Below, in pieces: positions 52,175 to 60,674 of a stretch of DNA of 64,000 nucleotides. Where the stretch lies: NCBI GenBank assembly GCA_032000125.1, contig DAMALH010000006.1, positions 62,001 through 126,000 on the forward strand, in the 5' to 3' direction. Every line of letters starts with the position of its first letter. The first letter of the stretch is position 1. The position numbers were made by a program, and so were the translations under genes. The DNA is from Dryocola sp032000125. GTDB lineage: Bacteria > Pseudomonadota > Gammaproteobacteria > Enterobacterales > Enterobacteriaceae. A model generated the notes under the pieces. It was not told where the DNA came from. It saw only the letters and a list, made by a program, of their open reading frames with translations, and searched no databases.

Positions 52175-52654
52175 TTACTGGCCGTCTACGGAGGTGATTG
52201 TCTCTACGCGCAGCGCATCCGGAGGCAGCGCAACGCTCAGAATAACGGGCTGCCAGTCTGCGCGATCGCTCAATTTTACCGAGATTCCGCGGGCCAGAAG
52301 AAAGCCGCCCACGCCGCCCAGCAGCGCGCCGCAAAATGCCGCCAGGTCTGAGCCAAACAGTCCCTGAAACAGCGCCGCTATCAGAAAAAGGCCCGCCAGC
52401 GGCGCCATATAAACCAGCAGCGCAGAGCTGAGCAGGCTGCCTTCGGCAATGCCCAACTCAACTTTCTGCCCTTCAACCAGCGGCTGTTCGCTCGCAACCG
52501 TCAGGAGGTGGTGGTTTTGCGGCCCAAGCTTATTGAGCAATCGGCTGCCGCAGCCCGCACGTGAAGCACAGCTACTGCATGAGGCTTTCACATCGCATCG
52601 CAGCAGCGCCTCACCCTTCTCCCAGGAGACTACCGTTGCCCATTCTTTGATCAT
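52175..52654 (-). CDS. rseC: RseC, SoxR-reducing system component
   Basis: A 159-residue inner-membrane protein with an N-terminal four-Cys cluster (CDVKASCSSCASRAGCG) and two membrane helices (ALLVYMAPLAGLFLIAALFQGLFG; FCGALLGGVGGFLLARG). In E. coli it works with the Rsx complex that keeps SoxR reduced and has a weak positive effect on sigmaE. Overlaps the rseB stop by 4 bp. Confidence 0.95.
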   Translation of the reverse strand: MIKEWATVVSWEKGEALLRCDVKASCSSCASRAGCGSRLLNKLGPQNHHLLTVASEQPLVEGQKVELGIAEGSLLSSALLVYMAPLAGLFLIAALFQGLFGSDLAAFCGALLGGVGGFLLARGISVKLSDRADWQPVILSVALPPDALRVETITSVDGQ

Positions 52655-53607
52655 GGAGTCGTCCTGAATTTGATGCTGTCCGCAATACGTTTGGCCGTTT
52701 GCGGCGGTAATTCACCCACGATGGTAATTTCTGTTTTATCGCGGACGACAGAGCTTACGGTACGACGCCCGGTGCGCACCAGTTGATCGCCATTGATAGT
52801 ACCTGCACGGCTAATGTTCACAGAGAAGCTGAACAAGCCGTCTGAATAAAGGCGTGATTCGATGGGGACATCAACGGTAGGTAAAGGCCGACGGCCGCTG
52901 GAAACCTCGCTGAAACCCTGCGGCAGCCAGGTTGGCGCCCAGGAAAAGTTGGATTTCTCACCCGCCGGAACGGAAAGCAGCGGCGGCAGGCTCGCTTTAG
53001 CAAGATTCTGCATCATTCCACTTACCTGCTCGTTTACCGAAAACGAAATCACGCGGAACTGCTCAAGCGTTTCGCCGTCTCTGTCGAGTAAATCAACGCG
53101 GAGCGGCAGCTTGGTTTCAGCATCCATCCATACGATGTAACTGTAGCGCGTTCCGTCACGAGCCACGACGCGGATGACTTCGCAAAGCCTGTCGGCAATA
53201 CGCGTGCGGCCAACGGCGATAAAGTCGTAATATGGCGTCAGGCGTTTGAAATCGGTATAGACGATAGACGGCAGAGAATCGACGATATAGTCCCCGTTCA
53301 GCGTGAAGGGTTCCAGCCCAGGCTCGAAGTAGCTGATTTCGCTACCGCGCTGGACCACTTCCCGACGAGGGCCATCCATTTGAAGTAATTGCGCGAGGGG
53401 TCGGTTATCCAGCCGTGCATGACGATAGCGTAAGGACTCTATCCCCTGCTTGTTGATACTGATAAACGCCAACTCATAATTGAGTGACTGACTCGCCTGG
53501 TTCATCTGCTGCAACAACGCCCCGGACGAAACGGTATCCGCCGAGGCGCTGGAGGTGAACAACAGGCTGCCTGCCACCAGAGACAGAGCACACCAAAGTT
53601 GCTTCAT
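52651..53607 (-). CDS. rseB: RseB, periplasmic sigmaE regulator
   Basis: RseB binds the periplasmic part of RseA and protects it from DegS; lipopolysaccharide displaces it. The 318-residue chain has a signal peptide (LWCALSLVAGSLLFTSSASA), a LolA-like domain and a smaller C-terminal domain (WLPQGFSEVSSGRRPLP). Coupled to rseA by TAATG. Confidence 0.97.
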   Translation of the reverse strand: MKQLWCALSLVAGSLLFTSSASADTVSSGALLQQMNQASQSLNYELAFISINKQGIESLRYRHARLDNRPLAQLLQMDGPRREVVQRGSEISYFEPGLEPFTLNGDYIVDSLPSIVYTDFKRLTPYYDFIAVGRTRIADRLCEVIRVVARDGTRYSYIVWMDAETKLPLRVDLLDRDGETLEQFRVISFSVNEQVSGMMQNLAKASLPPLLSVPAGEKSNFSWAPTWLPQGFSEVSSGRRPLPTVDVPIESRLYSDGLFSFSVNISRAGTINGDQLVRTGRRTVSSVVRDKTEITIVGELPPQTAKRIADSIKFRTTP

Positions 53608-54254
53608 TACTGCGATTGCGTTCCTAAAGTTTGGTTTCCTGGCACCTGCACAGCGGCTTGCTGAGTTTGAGCCTGTTCAAACTGGAGTTGCTCGGCGTGT
53701 AAACGACGCTGCAATTCATAATCCTGCAGCATAGCGTTGATACGACGACGCTGTTCCTGTACCTGCTGCTGGCCGGTGCTGGCGGTGCTGTCAGACGGTA
53801 CGCCTAAGCTTACCGGACTGGCTTTGCCCATCATTGGCAGCGTATTAAATACCGGTGTTTCCGGCTGTGCAGGATTATCTGACTGGCCGTTATAGTGCTG
53901 CACGCCAACGATAACCGCAAGCGATACGCATGCCGCCACCCCCATCTGGGTGAACTGGCTGGCCCACGGACGCACCTTCTGCCAGAACGGCATTTTCTGC
54001 CATTGCTGCGGCTGAGGCTGTTGTTCCGGTATCAGTGACGTGACCTGACGCGCTGGTTCATTTTCAATTGCGGCCATAACGCTTGCGGCAATATCAAAAT
54101 GAAGCATTTCACTGGTATCTCCGCGCATGGTGTCGCGGATTAGGTGGTAGCTCTCCCAGCTTTGCTGCAAGGTTTTGTCTTTTGACAATGCGTTCAGCAG
54201 CTCGCTATCCAGAGTTTCCCCATCCATTAAAGCGGAAAGCTGTTCTTTCTGCAT
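53607..54254 (-). CDS. rseA: RseA, anti-sigmaE factor
   Basis: RseA holds RpoE at the inner membrane until it is cleaved by DegS and RseP. The 215-residue protein has the N-terminal sigma-binding domain (MQKEQLSALMDGETLDSELL), one membrane helix (FTQMGVAACVSLAVIVGVQ) and a Gln-rich periplasmic end. The start MQKEQL was chosen from the family; the frame extends upstream into rpoE. Confidence 0.96.
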   Translation of the reverse strand: MQKEQLSALMDGETLDSELLNALSKDKTLQQSWESYHLIRDTMRGDTSEMLHFDIAASVMAAIENEPARQVTSLIPEQQPQPQQWQKMPFWQKVRPWASQFTQMGVAACVSLAVIVGVQHYNGQSDNPAQPETPVFNTLPMMGKASPVSLGVPSDSTASTGQQQVQEQRRRINAMLQDYELQRRLHAEQLQFEQAQTQQAAVQVPGNQTLGTQSQ

Positions 54255-54285
54255 ACCTACATACCCTTCCAGTAACCCGCTATCG

Positions 54286-54861
54286 TCAACGCCTGATAAG
54301 CGGTTGAACTTTATTATCAATAGCTTCCCGCGCACGGAAAATACGCGATCGCACTGTGCCGACCGGGCAGTCCATGATGACGGCTATCTCTTCATAGCTC
54401 AGACCATCCAACTCCCGCAGCGTAATTGCCATGCGTAAATCTTCGGGGAGCGACTCAATAGTACGGAAAACTATTTGTCTCAGTTCTTCAGACAACATTA
54501 AATTCTCAGGGTTCGAAATTTCTTTCAGCGCGCTGCCACTTTCGAAGTTTTCTGCATCTATTGCGTCCACATCGCTGGACGGCGGACGCCTACCCTGAGC
54601 TACCAGATAATTTTTCGCCGTGTTGACCGCGATGCGGTACAACCACGTATAAAATGCGCTATCGCCACGGAAAGAATCCAGCGCGCGATAAGCTTTAATA
54701 AAGGATTCCTGTACCACATCCGGGACATCCCCGGACGGGACATAACGGGAAACCAGGCTCGCCACCTTATGCTGATAACGAATTACCAGCAAATTGAAGG
54801 ACTTCTGATCTCCTTTTTGGACCCGTTCGACAAGGATCTGATCCGTTAACTGCTCGCTCAT
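54286..54861 (-). CDS. rpoE: RpoE, envelope-stress sigma factor sigmaE
   Basis: A 191-residue ECF sigma factor, equal in length to E. coli RpoE. Region 2 (YQHKVASLVSRYVPSGDVPDVVQE, FIKAYRALDSFRGDSAFYTWLYRIAVNTAKNYL) and region 4 (LPEDLRMAITLRELDGLSYEEIA) are complete. It heads rpoE-rseA-rseB-rseC, with a sigmaE-type promoter upstream for positive autoregulation. The frame stays open 59 codons upstream of the family start MSEQLTDQ. Confidence 0.98.
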   Translation of the reverse strand: MSEQLTDQILVERVQKGDQKSFNLLVIRYQHKVASLVSRYVPSGDVPDVVQESFIKAYRALDSFRGDSAFYTWLYRIAVNTAKNYLVAQGRRPPSSDVDAIDAENFESGSALKEISNPENLMLSEELRQIVFRTIESLPEDLRMAITLRELDGLSYEEIAVIMDCPVGTVRSRIFRAREAIDNKVQPLIRR

Positions 54862-54942
54862 CCGAGGTAATGTCTCCCCAAACCTAATTTCCACGCGTAA
54901 TCGAAAAACCACCCGAACTCTGTAATATGAGCAAGCCCAGGG

Positions 54943-54970
54943 TTTGAGTGCCCGAAGGGAGCAAAGTTCC
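54943..54970 (-). promoter_or_regulatory. SigmaE-dependent promoter of rpoE
   Basis: Minus-strand GGAACTT (54970-54964), 16 bp, TCAAA (54947-54943): a near-consensus sigmaE promoter about 80 bp before the rpoE start, as in E. coli. Confidence 0.88.
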
Positions 54971-55275
54971 GTTACGCCTTTGTTTTTCTGTTCTGTTTCG
55001 CGAATTATCTTTTCTTGATTATAAGTTCGGCTACGCAAAACGGTTACGCTCTGTTTTTATGAAAACCCGCCTACAGAGCACTACGCAGAGTATCGCACGA
55101 AAGGCAATTTTTCATCAGCAAATCTGTAACTAACGCTCGCTTTCGCACAAATTTTACATTATCTGACGCCGCGTGCTTAACGGCCTATGAAAAGCGCATG
55201 ATGTTTAGTTCATACAACTTGCCTGGAAAAAAAGCGTGTTGTAGCCCACATCGGGTGCTATGCTGGCCCAACCCT

Positions 55276-55293
55276 TGTTTAGTAAATTAAACA
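55276..55293 (+). promoter_or_regulatory. NadR box upstream of nadB
   Basis: TGTTTA-N6-TAAACA, the perfect NadR operator, two bases before the nadB start codon. NAD-dependent repression of nadB is expected. Confidence 0.85.
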
Positions 55294-55295
55294 CA

Positions 55296-56912
55296 ATGAA
55301 CGCTTATTCCGAACTTGCCTGTGATGTACTGATCGTCGGTAGCGGAGCTGCCGGTCTCTCCCTTGCTTTGCGTCTCGCCCAAAGCTGCAAAGTAATTGTT
55401 CTGAGTAAGGGGCCTATTAGCGAAGGCTCTACCTTTTATGCTCAGGGCGGCATTGCAGCGGTGTTTGATGAAACCGATAGCATCGACTCGCATGTGGAAG
55501 ATACGCTTATTGCAGGCGCAGGCATTTGTGAGCGCGAGGCGGTGGAGTTTGTCGCAAGCAATGCGCGCCACTGCGTGCAGTGGCTCATCGATCAGGGCGT
55601 ACTTTTCGATACGGAAATCCAGGCAAACGGGTCGGAGAGCTATCATTTGACCCGGGAAGGCGGCCACAGCCATCGCCGTATCCTGCATGCAGCAGATGCG
55701 ACCGGCAAAGAGGTAGAAACCACGCTGGTCGGTAAGGCGCTGAGCCACCCGAATATCCGCATCATTGAACGCAGCAACGCTGTCGACCTGATTGTTTCGG
55801 ACAAGATTGGCCTGCCGGGAACCCGCCGTGTTGTAGGCGCCTGGGTCTGGAATCGTAATCGCGAGAAGGTGGAAACCTGCCGCGCGAAGGCCGTTGTGCT
55901 GGCGACCGGCGGTGCTTCGAAAGTTTATCAATATACGACGAACCCGGATATTTCCTCCGGCGACGGAATTGCCATGGCCTGGCGTGCAGGCTGCCGCGTG
56001 GCGAATCTGGAGTTTAACCAGTTTCACCCAACGGCCCTCTTCCATCCGCAGGCACGTAATTTTTTGCTGACGGAGGCGTTGCGCGGCGAAGGTGCTTATC
56101 TTAAACGTCCTGACGGCACGCGCTTTATGCCCGATTTTGATGAACGTGGCGAGCTGGCCCCGCGCGATATTGTCGCGCGTGCCATCGACCATGAGATGAA
56201 GCGTCTCGGCGCAGACTGCATGTATCTTGATATCAGCCATAAGCCGGAAGAGTTCGTCCGCCGCCATTTCCCGACCATCTATGAAAAGCTGCTGGGGCTT
56301 GGGATCGATTTAACCAAAGAGCCGGTGCCCGTGGTCCCCGCGGCACATTATACCTGCGGCGGCGTGATGATTGACGAGAATGGCCGCACGGACGTTGACG
56401 GCCTTTATGCCATCGGTGAGGTGACCTATACCGGTCTGCACGGCGCCAACCGCATGGCCTCGAACTCCCTGCTGGAGTGCCTGGTTTACGGCTGGTCTGC
56501 CGCGGAAGATATTATCAAGCGCATCCCTTTCGCCCGCGAAACGAAATCCCTGCCGGCCTGGGACGACAGCCGGGTAGATAACCCTGACGAACAGGTGGTG
56601 ATTCAGCATAACTGGCACGAGCTGCGGTTATTTATGTGGGATTATGTGGGCATCGTACGTACCACGCGCCGCCTGGAGCGTGCTTTGCGCCGTATTACCA
56701 TGCTGCAACAAGAGATTGATGAATATTATGCCCACTTCCGGGTTTCCAATAATTTGCTGGAGCTGCGAAACCTTGTGCAGGTAGCGGAACTGATTGTACG
56801 CTGCGCAATGATGCGTAAGGAAAGCCGCGGATTGCACTACACGCTCGACTATCCGGAGCTTGCAGAACAATCGGGGCCTAGCATCCTTTCTCCGCTTTAC
56901 ATAAATAAATAG
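55296..56912 (+). CDS. nadB: NadB, L-aspartate oxidase
   Basis: NadB oxidises aspartate to iminoaspartate, the first step of NAD synthesis. The 538-residue flavoprotein has the FAD motif VLIVGSGAAGLSLALRLA, SSGDGIAMAWRAG, and the active-site region HYTCGGVMIDENGRTDVDGLYAIGE. The start MNAYSELACDVL is chosen by family and by the adjacent operator; no clear Shine-Dalgarno is visible because the NadR box occupies that place. Divergent from rpoE; 16-bp tail overlap with trmN6. Confidence 0.96.
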   Translation: MNAYSELACDVLIVGSGAAGLSLALRLAQSCKVIVLSKGPISEGSTFYAQGGIAAVFDETDSIDSHVEDTLIAGAGICEREAVEFVASNARHCVQWLIDQGVLFDTEIQANGSESYHLTREGGHSHRRILHAADATGKEVETTLVGKALSHPNIRIIERSNAVDLIVSDKIGLPGTRRVVGAWVWNRNREKVETCRAKAVVLATGGASKVYQYTTNPDISSGDGIAMAWRAGCRVANLEFNQFHPTALFHPQARNFLLTEALRGEGAYLKRPDGTRFMPDFDERGELAPRDIVARAIDHEMKRLGADCMYLDISHKPEEFVRRHFPTIYEKLLGLGIDLTKEPVPVVPAAHYTCGGVMIDENGRTDVDGLYAIGEVTYTGLHGANRMASNSLLECLVYGWSAAEDIIKRIPFARETKSLPAWDDSRVDNPDEQVVIQHNWHELRLFMWDYVGIVRTTRRLERALRRITMLQQEIDEYYAHFRVSNNLLELRNLVQVAELIVRCAMMRKESRGLHYTLDYPELAEQSGPSILSPLYINK

Positions 56913-57634
56913 AAATCCTGGGTCAGGCCGCAGTAACCTTCAGACCAGGCCTGGTCTGGGCCACGAATAACCAGCCGCTCGGTAAAATACTCGCCGTCGG
57001 TTGGCGAGAGCGCAAGCATCACCCGGTGAGGTAAACGGGTTTCATTATCAGCAACATCCGTGCGGTAACGCACAAACCATCCCTGCGTTTTAGCCAGCGC
57101 CGTAAAAGCCGTACCCGCCGTTTCAGGCATAATCACGCAGAAAAAACCGTCTTCGGTAATTAGCTGCGCCGCACTGCTCAGCAAAGCGCTATGATCGAGC
57201 GTTGTGGTATAGCGAGCCTGCGCGCGTTCAGGAGAAGCACAGGCGCTTCCCTGCTCAAAAAAGGGGGGATTGCTGACGATAAGGGAATAGCGCTGGGTCG
57301 CCTGCTGCGCCCATTGGCGAATATCCGCACAGTGCACGCTGATACGGGACGCCCAACGACAGCCGCTGGCATTCTCTGCAGCCTGTTCAGCCGCGACGGG
57401 GTCGAGCTCCACGGCATCAATAGTGACATCATCAGGCGTGCGTTGGGCAAGCATCAGCGCCAGCAAACCGCTTCCGGTACCGATATCCAGCACGCTTTTG
57501 ACATTGGCGACCGGAGCCCAGGCGCCGAGTAAAGTACCATCCGTACCTACTTTCATTGCACAACGATCGTGTGCGATAAAAAACTGCTTAAATGTGAATC
57601 CGTCACGACGCAAATGCGCTTTCTGCCTGGACAT
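56897..57634 (-). CDS. trmN6: TrmN6, tRNA1(Val) A37 N6-methyltransferase
   Basis: TrmN6 (YfiC) methylates A37 of tRNA-Val. The 245-residue Rossmann methyltransferase has the SAM motif VLDIGTGSGLLALMLAQR and the N6-adenine catalytic SNPPFF. The start MSRQKAHLRRDGFTF matches E. coli. Convergent with nadB, divergent from srmB. Confidence 0.95.
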   Translation of the reverse strand: MSRQKAHLRRDGFTFKQFFIAHDRCAMKVGTDGTLLGAWAPVANVKSVLDIGTGSGLLALMLAQRTPDDVTIDAVELDPVAAEQAAENASGCRWASRISVHCADIRQWAQQATQRYSLIVSNPPFFEQGSACASPERAQARYTTTLDHSALLSSAAQLITEDGFFCVIMPETAGTAFTALAKTQGWFVRYRTDVADNETRLPHRVMLALSPTDGEYFTERLVIRGPDQAWSEGYCGLTQDFYLFM

Positions 57635-57767
57635 CTTATTAACCCTGTAAAGAAACCGCAGTAGCATAAGTGAAACTCGGTGTCAGGAAAAGCATCACCT
57701 GGATACACTAACAGATGAAGATCGCAGCCATAACGTCTATAATCGGCGCCCCACATAGAGGTAGACC

Positions 57768-59090
57768 ATGACTGTAAGCACTTTTTCCGAACTCGAACTA
57801 GACGAAAGCCTTTTGGACGCGCTCCAGGACAAGGGCTTTACTCGCCCGACAGCCATTCAGGCTGCCGCCATTCCTCCTGCGCTTGAGGGGCGTGATGTTC
57901 TTGGTTCCGCACCAACGGGTACCGGTAAAACGGCGGCCTATCTGCTGCCAGTGTTACAGCATTTGATCGACTTCCCGCGCAAGAAATCTGGCCCGCCCCG
58001 CATTTTGATCGTGACGCCAACTCGTGAGCTGGCAATGCAGGTTGCGGATCACGCACGTGAGCTGGCGAAACATACGCACCTTGATATCGCCACTATCACC
58101 GGCGGCGTAGCCTATATGAACCATGCTGAGGTCTTCAGCGAAAATCAGGATATCGTGGTTGCCACCACCGGCCGCCTGCTGCAGTACATCAAAGAAGAAA
58201 ACTTTGACTGCCGCGCGGTAGAAACGCTGATACTTGATGAAGCCGATCGCATGCTGGATCTGGGTTTTGCACAGGATATTGAAACTATCGCCGCCGAAAC
58301 TCGCTGGCGCAAACAGACCATGCTCTTCTCCGCCACGCTTGAAGGCGATGCGATTAAGAATTTTGCGGAACGTCTGCTGGAAGATCCTGTAGAGGTTTCC
58401 GCTACGCCCTCTACCCGCGAGCGCAAAAAAATCCATCAGTGGTATTACCGCGCTGATGACGTAACGCATAAAACCGCCCTGCTGGTGAACCTGCTTCAAC
58501 AGCCGGACGCGACGCGCTCTATCGTCTTTGTCCGTAAACGCGAGCGTGTGCATGAGCTGGTCGCCTGGCTGCGCGAAGCGGGCATTAATACCTGCTATCT
58601 CGAAGGTGAAATGGTGCAAATGAAACGCACCGAGGCAATTAAACGTTTGACCGACGGGCGTGTTAACGTGCTGATTGCCACGGATGTTGCTGCACGCGGT
58701 ATTGATATTCCAGACGTGAGCCACGTTTTCAACTTTGATATGCCGCGTACCGCCGATACTTATTTACACCGTATCGGGCGTACCGGGCGTGCAGGCCTTA
58801 AAGGCACGGCAATTTCACTGGTTGAGGCTCACGATCATCTGCTGCTGGGTAAAATTACCCGCTATATGAATGAGCCGTTAAAATCCCGTGTGATTGACGA
58901 ACTGCGGCCAACGACTCGCGCGCCAAGTGAAAAACTCACCGGCAAGCCGTCGAAGAAGGTGCTTGCGAAGCGCGAAGAGAAAAAGAAAGACGAGAAAGAG
59001 AAACCGCGCGTAAAAGTTCGCCACCGCGATAAGAAAAACGTCGGCAAGCGCCGTAAGCCGAGCGCCGCAAAATCTGAATCTGCGGAATAA
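57768..59090 (+). CDS. srmB: SrmB, DEAD-box RNA helicase
   Basis: SrmB acts early in 50S ribosome assembly. The 440-residue chain contains the Q motif (GFTRPTAIQ), Walker A (APTGTGKT), DEAD, SAT, and HRIGRTGRAG, and ends in a Lys/Arg-rich tail (EEKKKDEKEKPRVKVRHRDKK) that would bind rRNA. Followed by a strong terminator. Confidence 0.97.
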   Translation: MTVSTFSELELDESLLDALQDKGFTRPTAIQAAAIPPALEGRDVLGSAPTGTGKTAAYLLPVLQHLIDFPRKKSGPPRILIVTPTRELAMQVADHARELAKHTHLDIATITGGVAYMNHAEVFSENQDIVVATTGRLLQYIKEENFDCRAVETLILDEADRMLDLGFAQDIETIAAETRWRKQTMLFSATLEGDAIKNFAERLLEDPVEVSATPSTRERKKIHQWYYRADDVTHKTALLVNLLQQPDATRSIVFVRKRERVHELVAWLREAGINTCYLEGEMVQMKRTEAIKRLTDGRVNVLIATDVAARGIDIPDVSHVFNFDMPRTADTYLHRIGRTGRAGLKGTAISLVEAHDHLLLGKITRYMNEPLKSRVIDELRPTTRAPSEKLTGKPSKKVLAKREEKKKDEKEKPRVKVRHRDKKNVGKRRKPSAAKSESAE

Positions 59091-59104
59091 TTCAGCAGTA
59101 AGAC

Positions 59105-59136
59105 AAAAAACCGCCTCTTTGGAGGCGGTTTTTTTA
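59105..59136 (+). terminator. srmB intrinsic terminator
   Basis: AAAAAACCGCCTC-TTTG-GAGGCGG then eight T, 14 bp after the srmB stop. Confidence 0.95.
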
Positions 59137-59190
59137 TAAATTAAGTCTGGAATTTGCCGGCTCCAGCCAAAAATTGTATCGAACCGACAA

Positions 59191-59220
59191 AAAAGCCGAC
59201 TCATCGCTAAGCCGGCTTTT
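59191..59220 (-). terminator. grcA terminator
   Basis: AAAAGCCG and CGGCTTTT arms around a 14-base loop region; on the minus strand the stem is followed by TTTTTT. It lies 15 bp after the grcA stop. Confidence 0.75.
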
Positions 59221-59234
59221 GTATGTTTAAGCTG

Positions 59235-59618
59235 TTACAGGCTTTCAGTGAAAGTACGGGCAATAACGTCGCGCTGCTGTTCTGGAGTCAGCGAGTTGAA
59301 ACGCACTGCATAGCCAGAAACACGAATAGTAAGCTGCGGATATTTTTCCGGATGCTCAACGGCATCCTGCAGCGTTTCACGACGCAGCACGTTGACGTTC
59401 AGGTGCTGACCGCCTTCCACACGTACCTCTGGTTTTACTTCCATTGGAATTTCGCGATATTCAAACTGACCGAGTTTACTTACGGCTACCACTTCATCTT
59501 CTGAGAAGCCTGCTTTCGCACATACACAACGCGCTTCGCCTTTTTCGCTGTCCAGCAGCCAGAAAGAGTTCAGAAGTTCGTCGTTTGCAGCTTTTGTAAT
59601 CTGGATACCAGTAATCAT
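59235..59618 (-). CDS. grcA: GrcA (YfiD), stress-induced alternate pyruvate formate-lyase subunit
   Basis: GrcA replaces the oxygen-damaged glycyl-radical end of pyruvate formate-lyase. The 127-residue chain resembles the PflB C-terminus: GQHLNVNVLRRETLQDAVEHP and the radical Gly in RVSGYAVRFNSLTPEQQRDV. Two FNR sites upstream indicate microaerobic control. Confidence 0.97.
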   Translation of the reverse strand: MITGIQITKAANDELLNSFWLLDSEKGEARCVCAKAGFSEDEVVAVSKLGQFEYREIPMEVKPEVRVEGGQHLNVNVLRRETLQDAVEHPEKYPQLTIRVSGYAVRFNSLTPEQQRDVIARTFTESL

Positions 59619-59731
59619 TTTATGTCTCCCTGTGGGCTAGTTTCGCTGATTCTTTTGAGCCGCATTCTGGCTCATTGGTAAAACCTTTATCTCGCTGACG
59701 ATCTATATACCAGCCCCGCCGGAGGCAAACC

Positions 59732-59745
59732 TTGATTTAAGTCAA
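59732..59745 (-). promoter_or_regulatory. FNR site, proximal, upstream of grcA
   Basis: TTGATTTAAGTCAA, one mismatch from the FNR consensus TTGAT-N4-ATCAA. Confidence 0.85.
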
Positions 59746-59784
59746 TAAAATCCACATGCTAACTGTGGGTACATTTTCATTTTT

Positions 59785-59798
59785 TTGTTTTACATCAA
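59785..59798 (-). promoter_or_regulatory. FNR site, distal, upstream of grcA
   Basis: TTGTTTTACATCAA, one mismatch from consensus. Its centre is 53 bp from the proximal site, the same distance as the -40.5 and -93.5 FNR sites of E. coli yfiD. Confidence 0.75.
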
Positions 59799-59934
59799 CT
59801 TAGCGGCAACGCATTGAGTTAAAAATTTTGTAAATATTCAACTTTTGTTGTGCCATCCTCCCGGCGCGCCGTGGATTTTGCTATGAGTAAAGAAGCAGTT
59901 AAGCTATTAGTATAACAATTCGCAGGAGAGCGAC

Positions 59935-60618
59935 ATGACCACCTCACTCACATGGCACGACGTGCTGGCCGAAGAAAAGCAGCAGCCTTATTTCGTAAAC
60001 ACGCTTAGCACCGTCGCCAATGAACGCGCAGCAGGCATTACCGTCTACCCACCGCAAAAAGATGTATTCAATGCCTTTCGCTTTACGGAGCTTGGCGATG
60101 TGAAAGTGGTGATCCTCGGACAAGATCCCTACCACGGGCCGGGCCAGGCGCACGGTCTGGCGTTCTCAGTGCTTCCCGGCGTTGCGGTTCCTCCGTCGCT
60201 CGTCAATATCTATAAAGAGCTGCAAAGTAATTTCCCGGATTTTGTACGGCCTAATCACGGGTATCTGGAAAGCTGGGCGCGTCAGGGCGTGATGCTGCTT
60301 AATACGGTGTTAACCGTTGAAGCCGGGAAGGCACACTCGCACGCACGCCTGGGGTGGGAAACGTTCACGGATAAAGTCATTGCGCTAATTAACCAGCATT
60401 GCGAAGGCGTGGTGTTTCTTCTTTGGGGTTCGCACGCCCAGAAGAAAGGCAGCATTATCGATCGCAAACGCCATTATGTTTTGCAGGCACCGCATCCTTC
60501 GCCGCTTTCAGCGCATCGCGGATTCCTCGGCTGCGGCCATTTTGCTAAAGCCAATGAATACCTTATTGAACGCGGACTCGCGCCGATAGACTGGTCACCG
60601 AAACTTCCGACCCAGTGA
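59935..60618 (+). CDS. ung: Ung, uracil-DNA glycosylase
   Basis: Ung removes uracil from DNA. The 227-residue chain has the catalytic GQDPYHGPGQAHGLAFSV (Asp of the water-activating motif) and the HPSPLSAHRGFLG loop. Preceded by CAGGAGAG and followed by a terminator shared with yfiF. Confidence 0.98.
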   Translation: MTTSLTWHDVLAEEKQQPYFVNTLSTVANERAAGITVYPPQKDVFNAFRFTELGDVKVVILGQDPYHGPGQAHGLAFSVLPGVAVPPSLVNIYKELQSNFPDFVRPNHGYLESWARQGVMLLNTVLTVEAGKAHSHARLGWETFTDKVIALINQHCEGVVFLLWGSHAQKKGSIIDRKRHYVLQAPHPSPLSAHRGFLGCGHFAKANEYLIERGLAPIDWSPKLPTQ

Positions 60619-60622
60619 GCAT

Positions 60623-60655
60623 AAAAAAAGCCAGCTTTATTAAGCTGGCTTTTTA
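60623..60655. terminator. Bidirectional terminator between ung and yfiF
   Basis: AAAAAAAGCCAGCTT and AAGCTGGCTTTTT form a long stem with A and T runs on both sides, between two convergent genes. Confidence 0.93.
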
Positions 60656-60674
60656 TTACTAACAGGCAAGCCCG

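Larger units (their letters stand above)
54862..55295. other. rpoE-nadB divergent intergenic region
   Basis: About 430 bp holding the rpoE sigmaE promoter on the minus strand and the nadB NadR box on the plus strand. A frame in phase with rpoE is open through part of it, but it lacks a convincing start. I see no RNA gene. Confidence 0.7.

Noticed and set aside
54862..55038. 59-codon frame in phase upstream of rpoE, possibly an RseD-like leader peptide
   Set aside because: It runs into rpoE without a stop, overlaps the sigmaE promoter and has no good start or Shine-Dalgarno. An RpoE with this extension would not fit the family.
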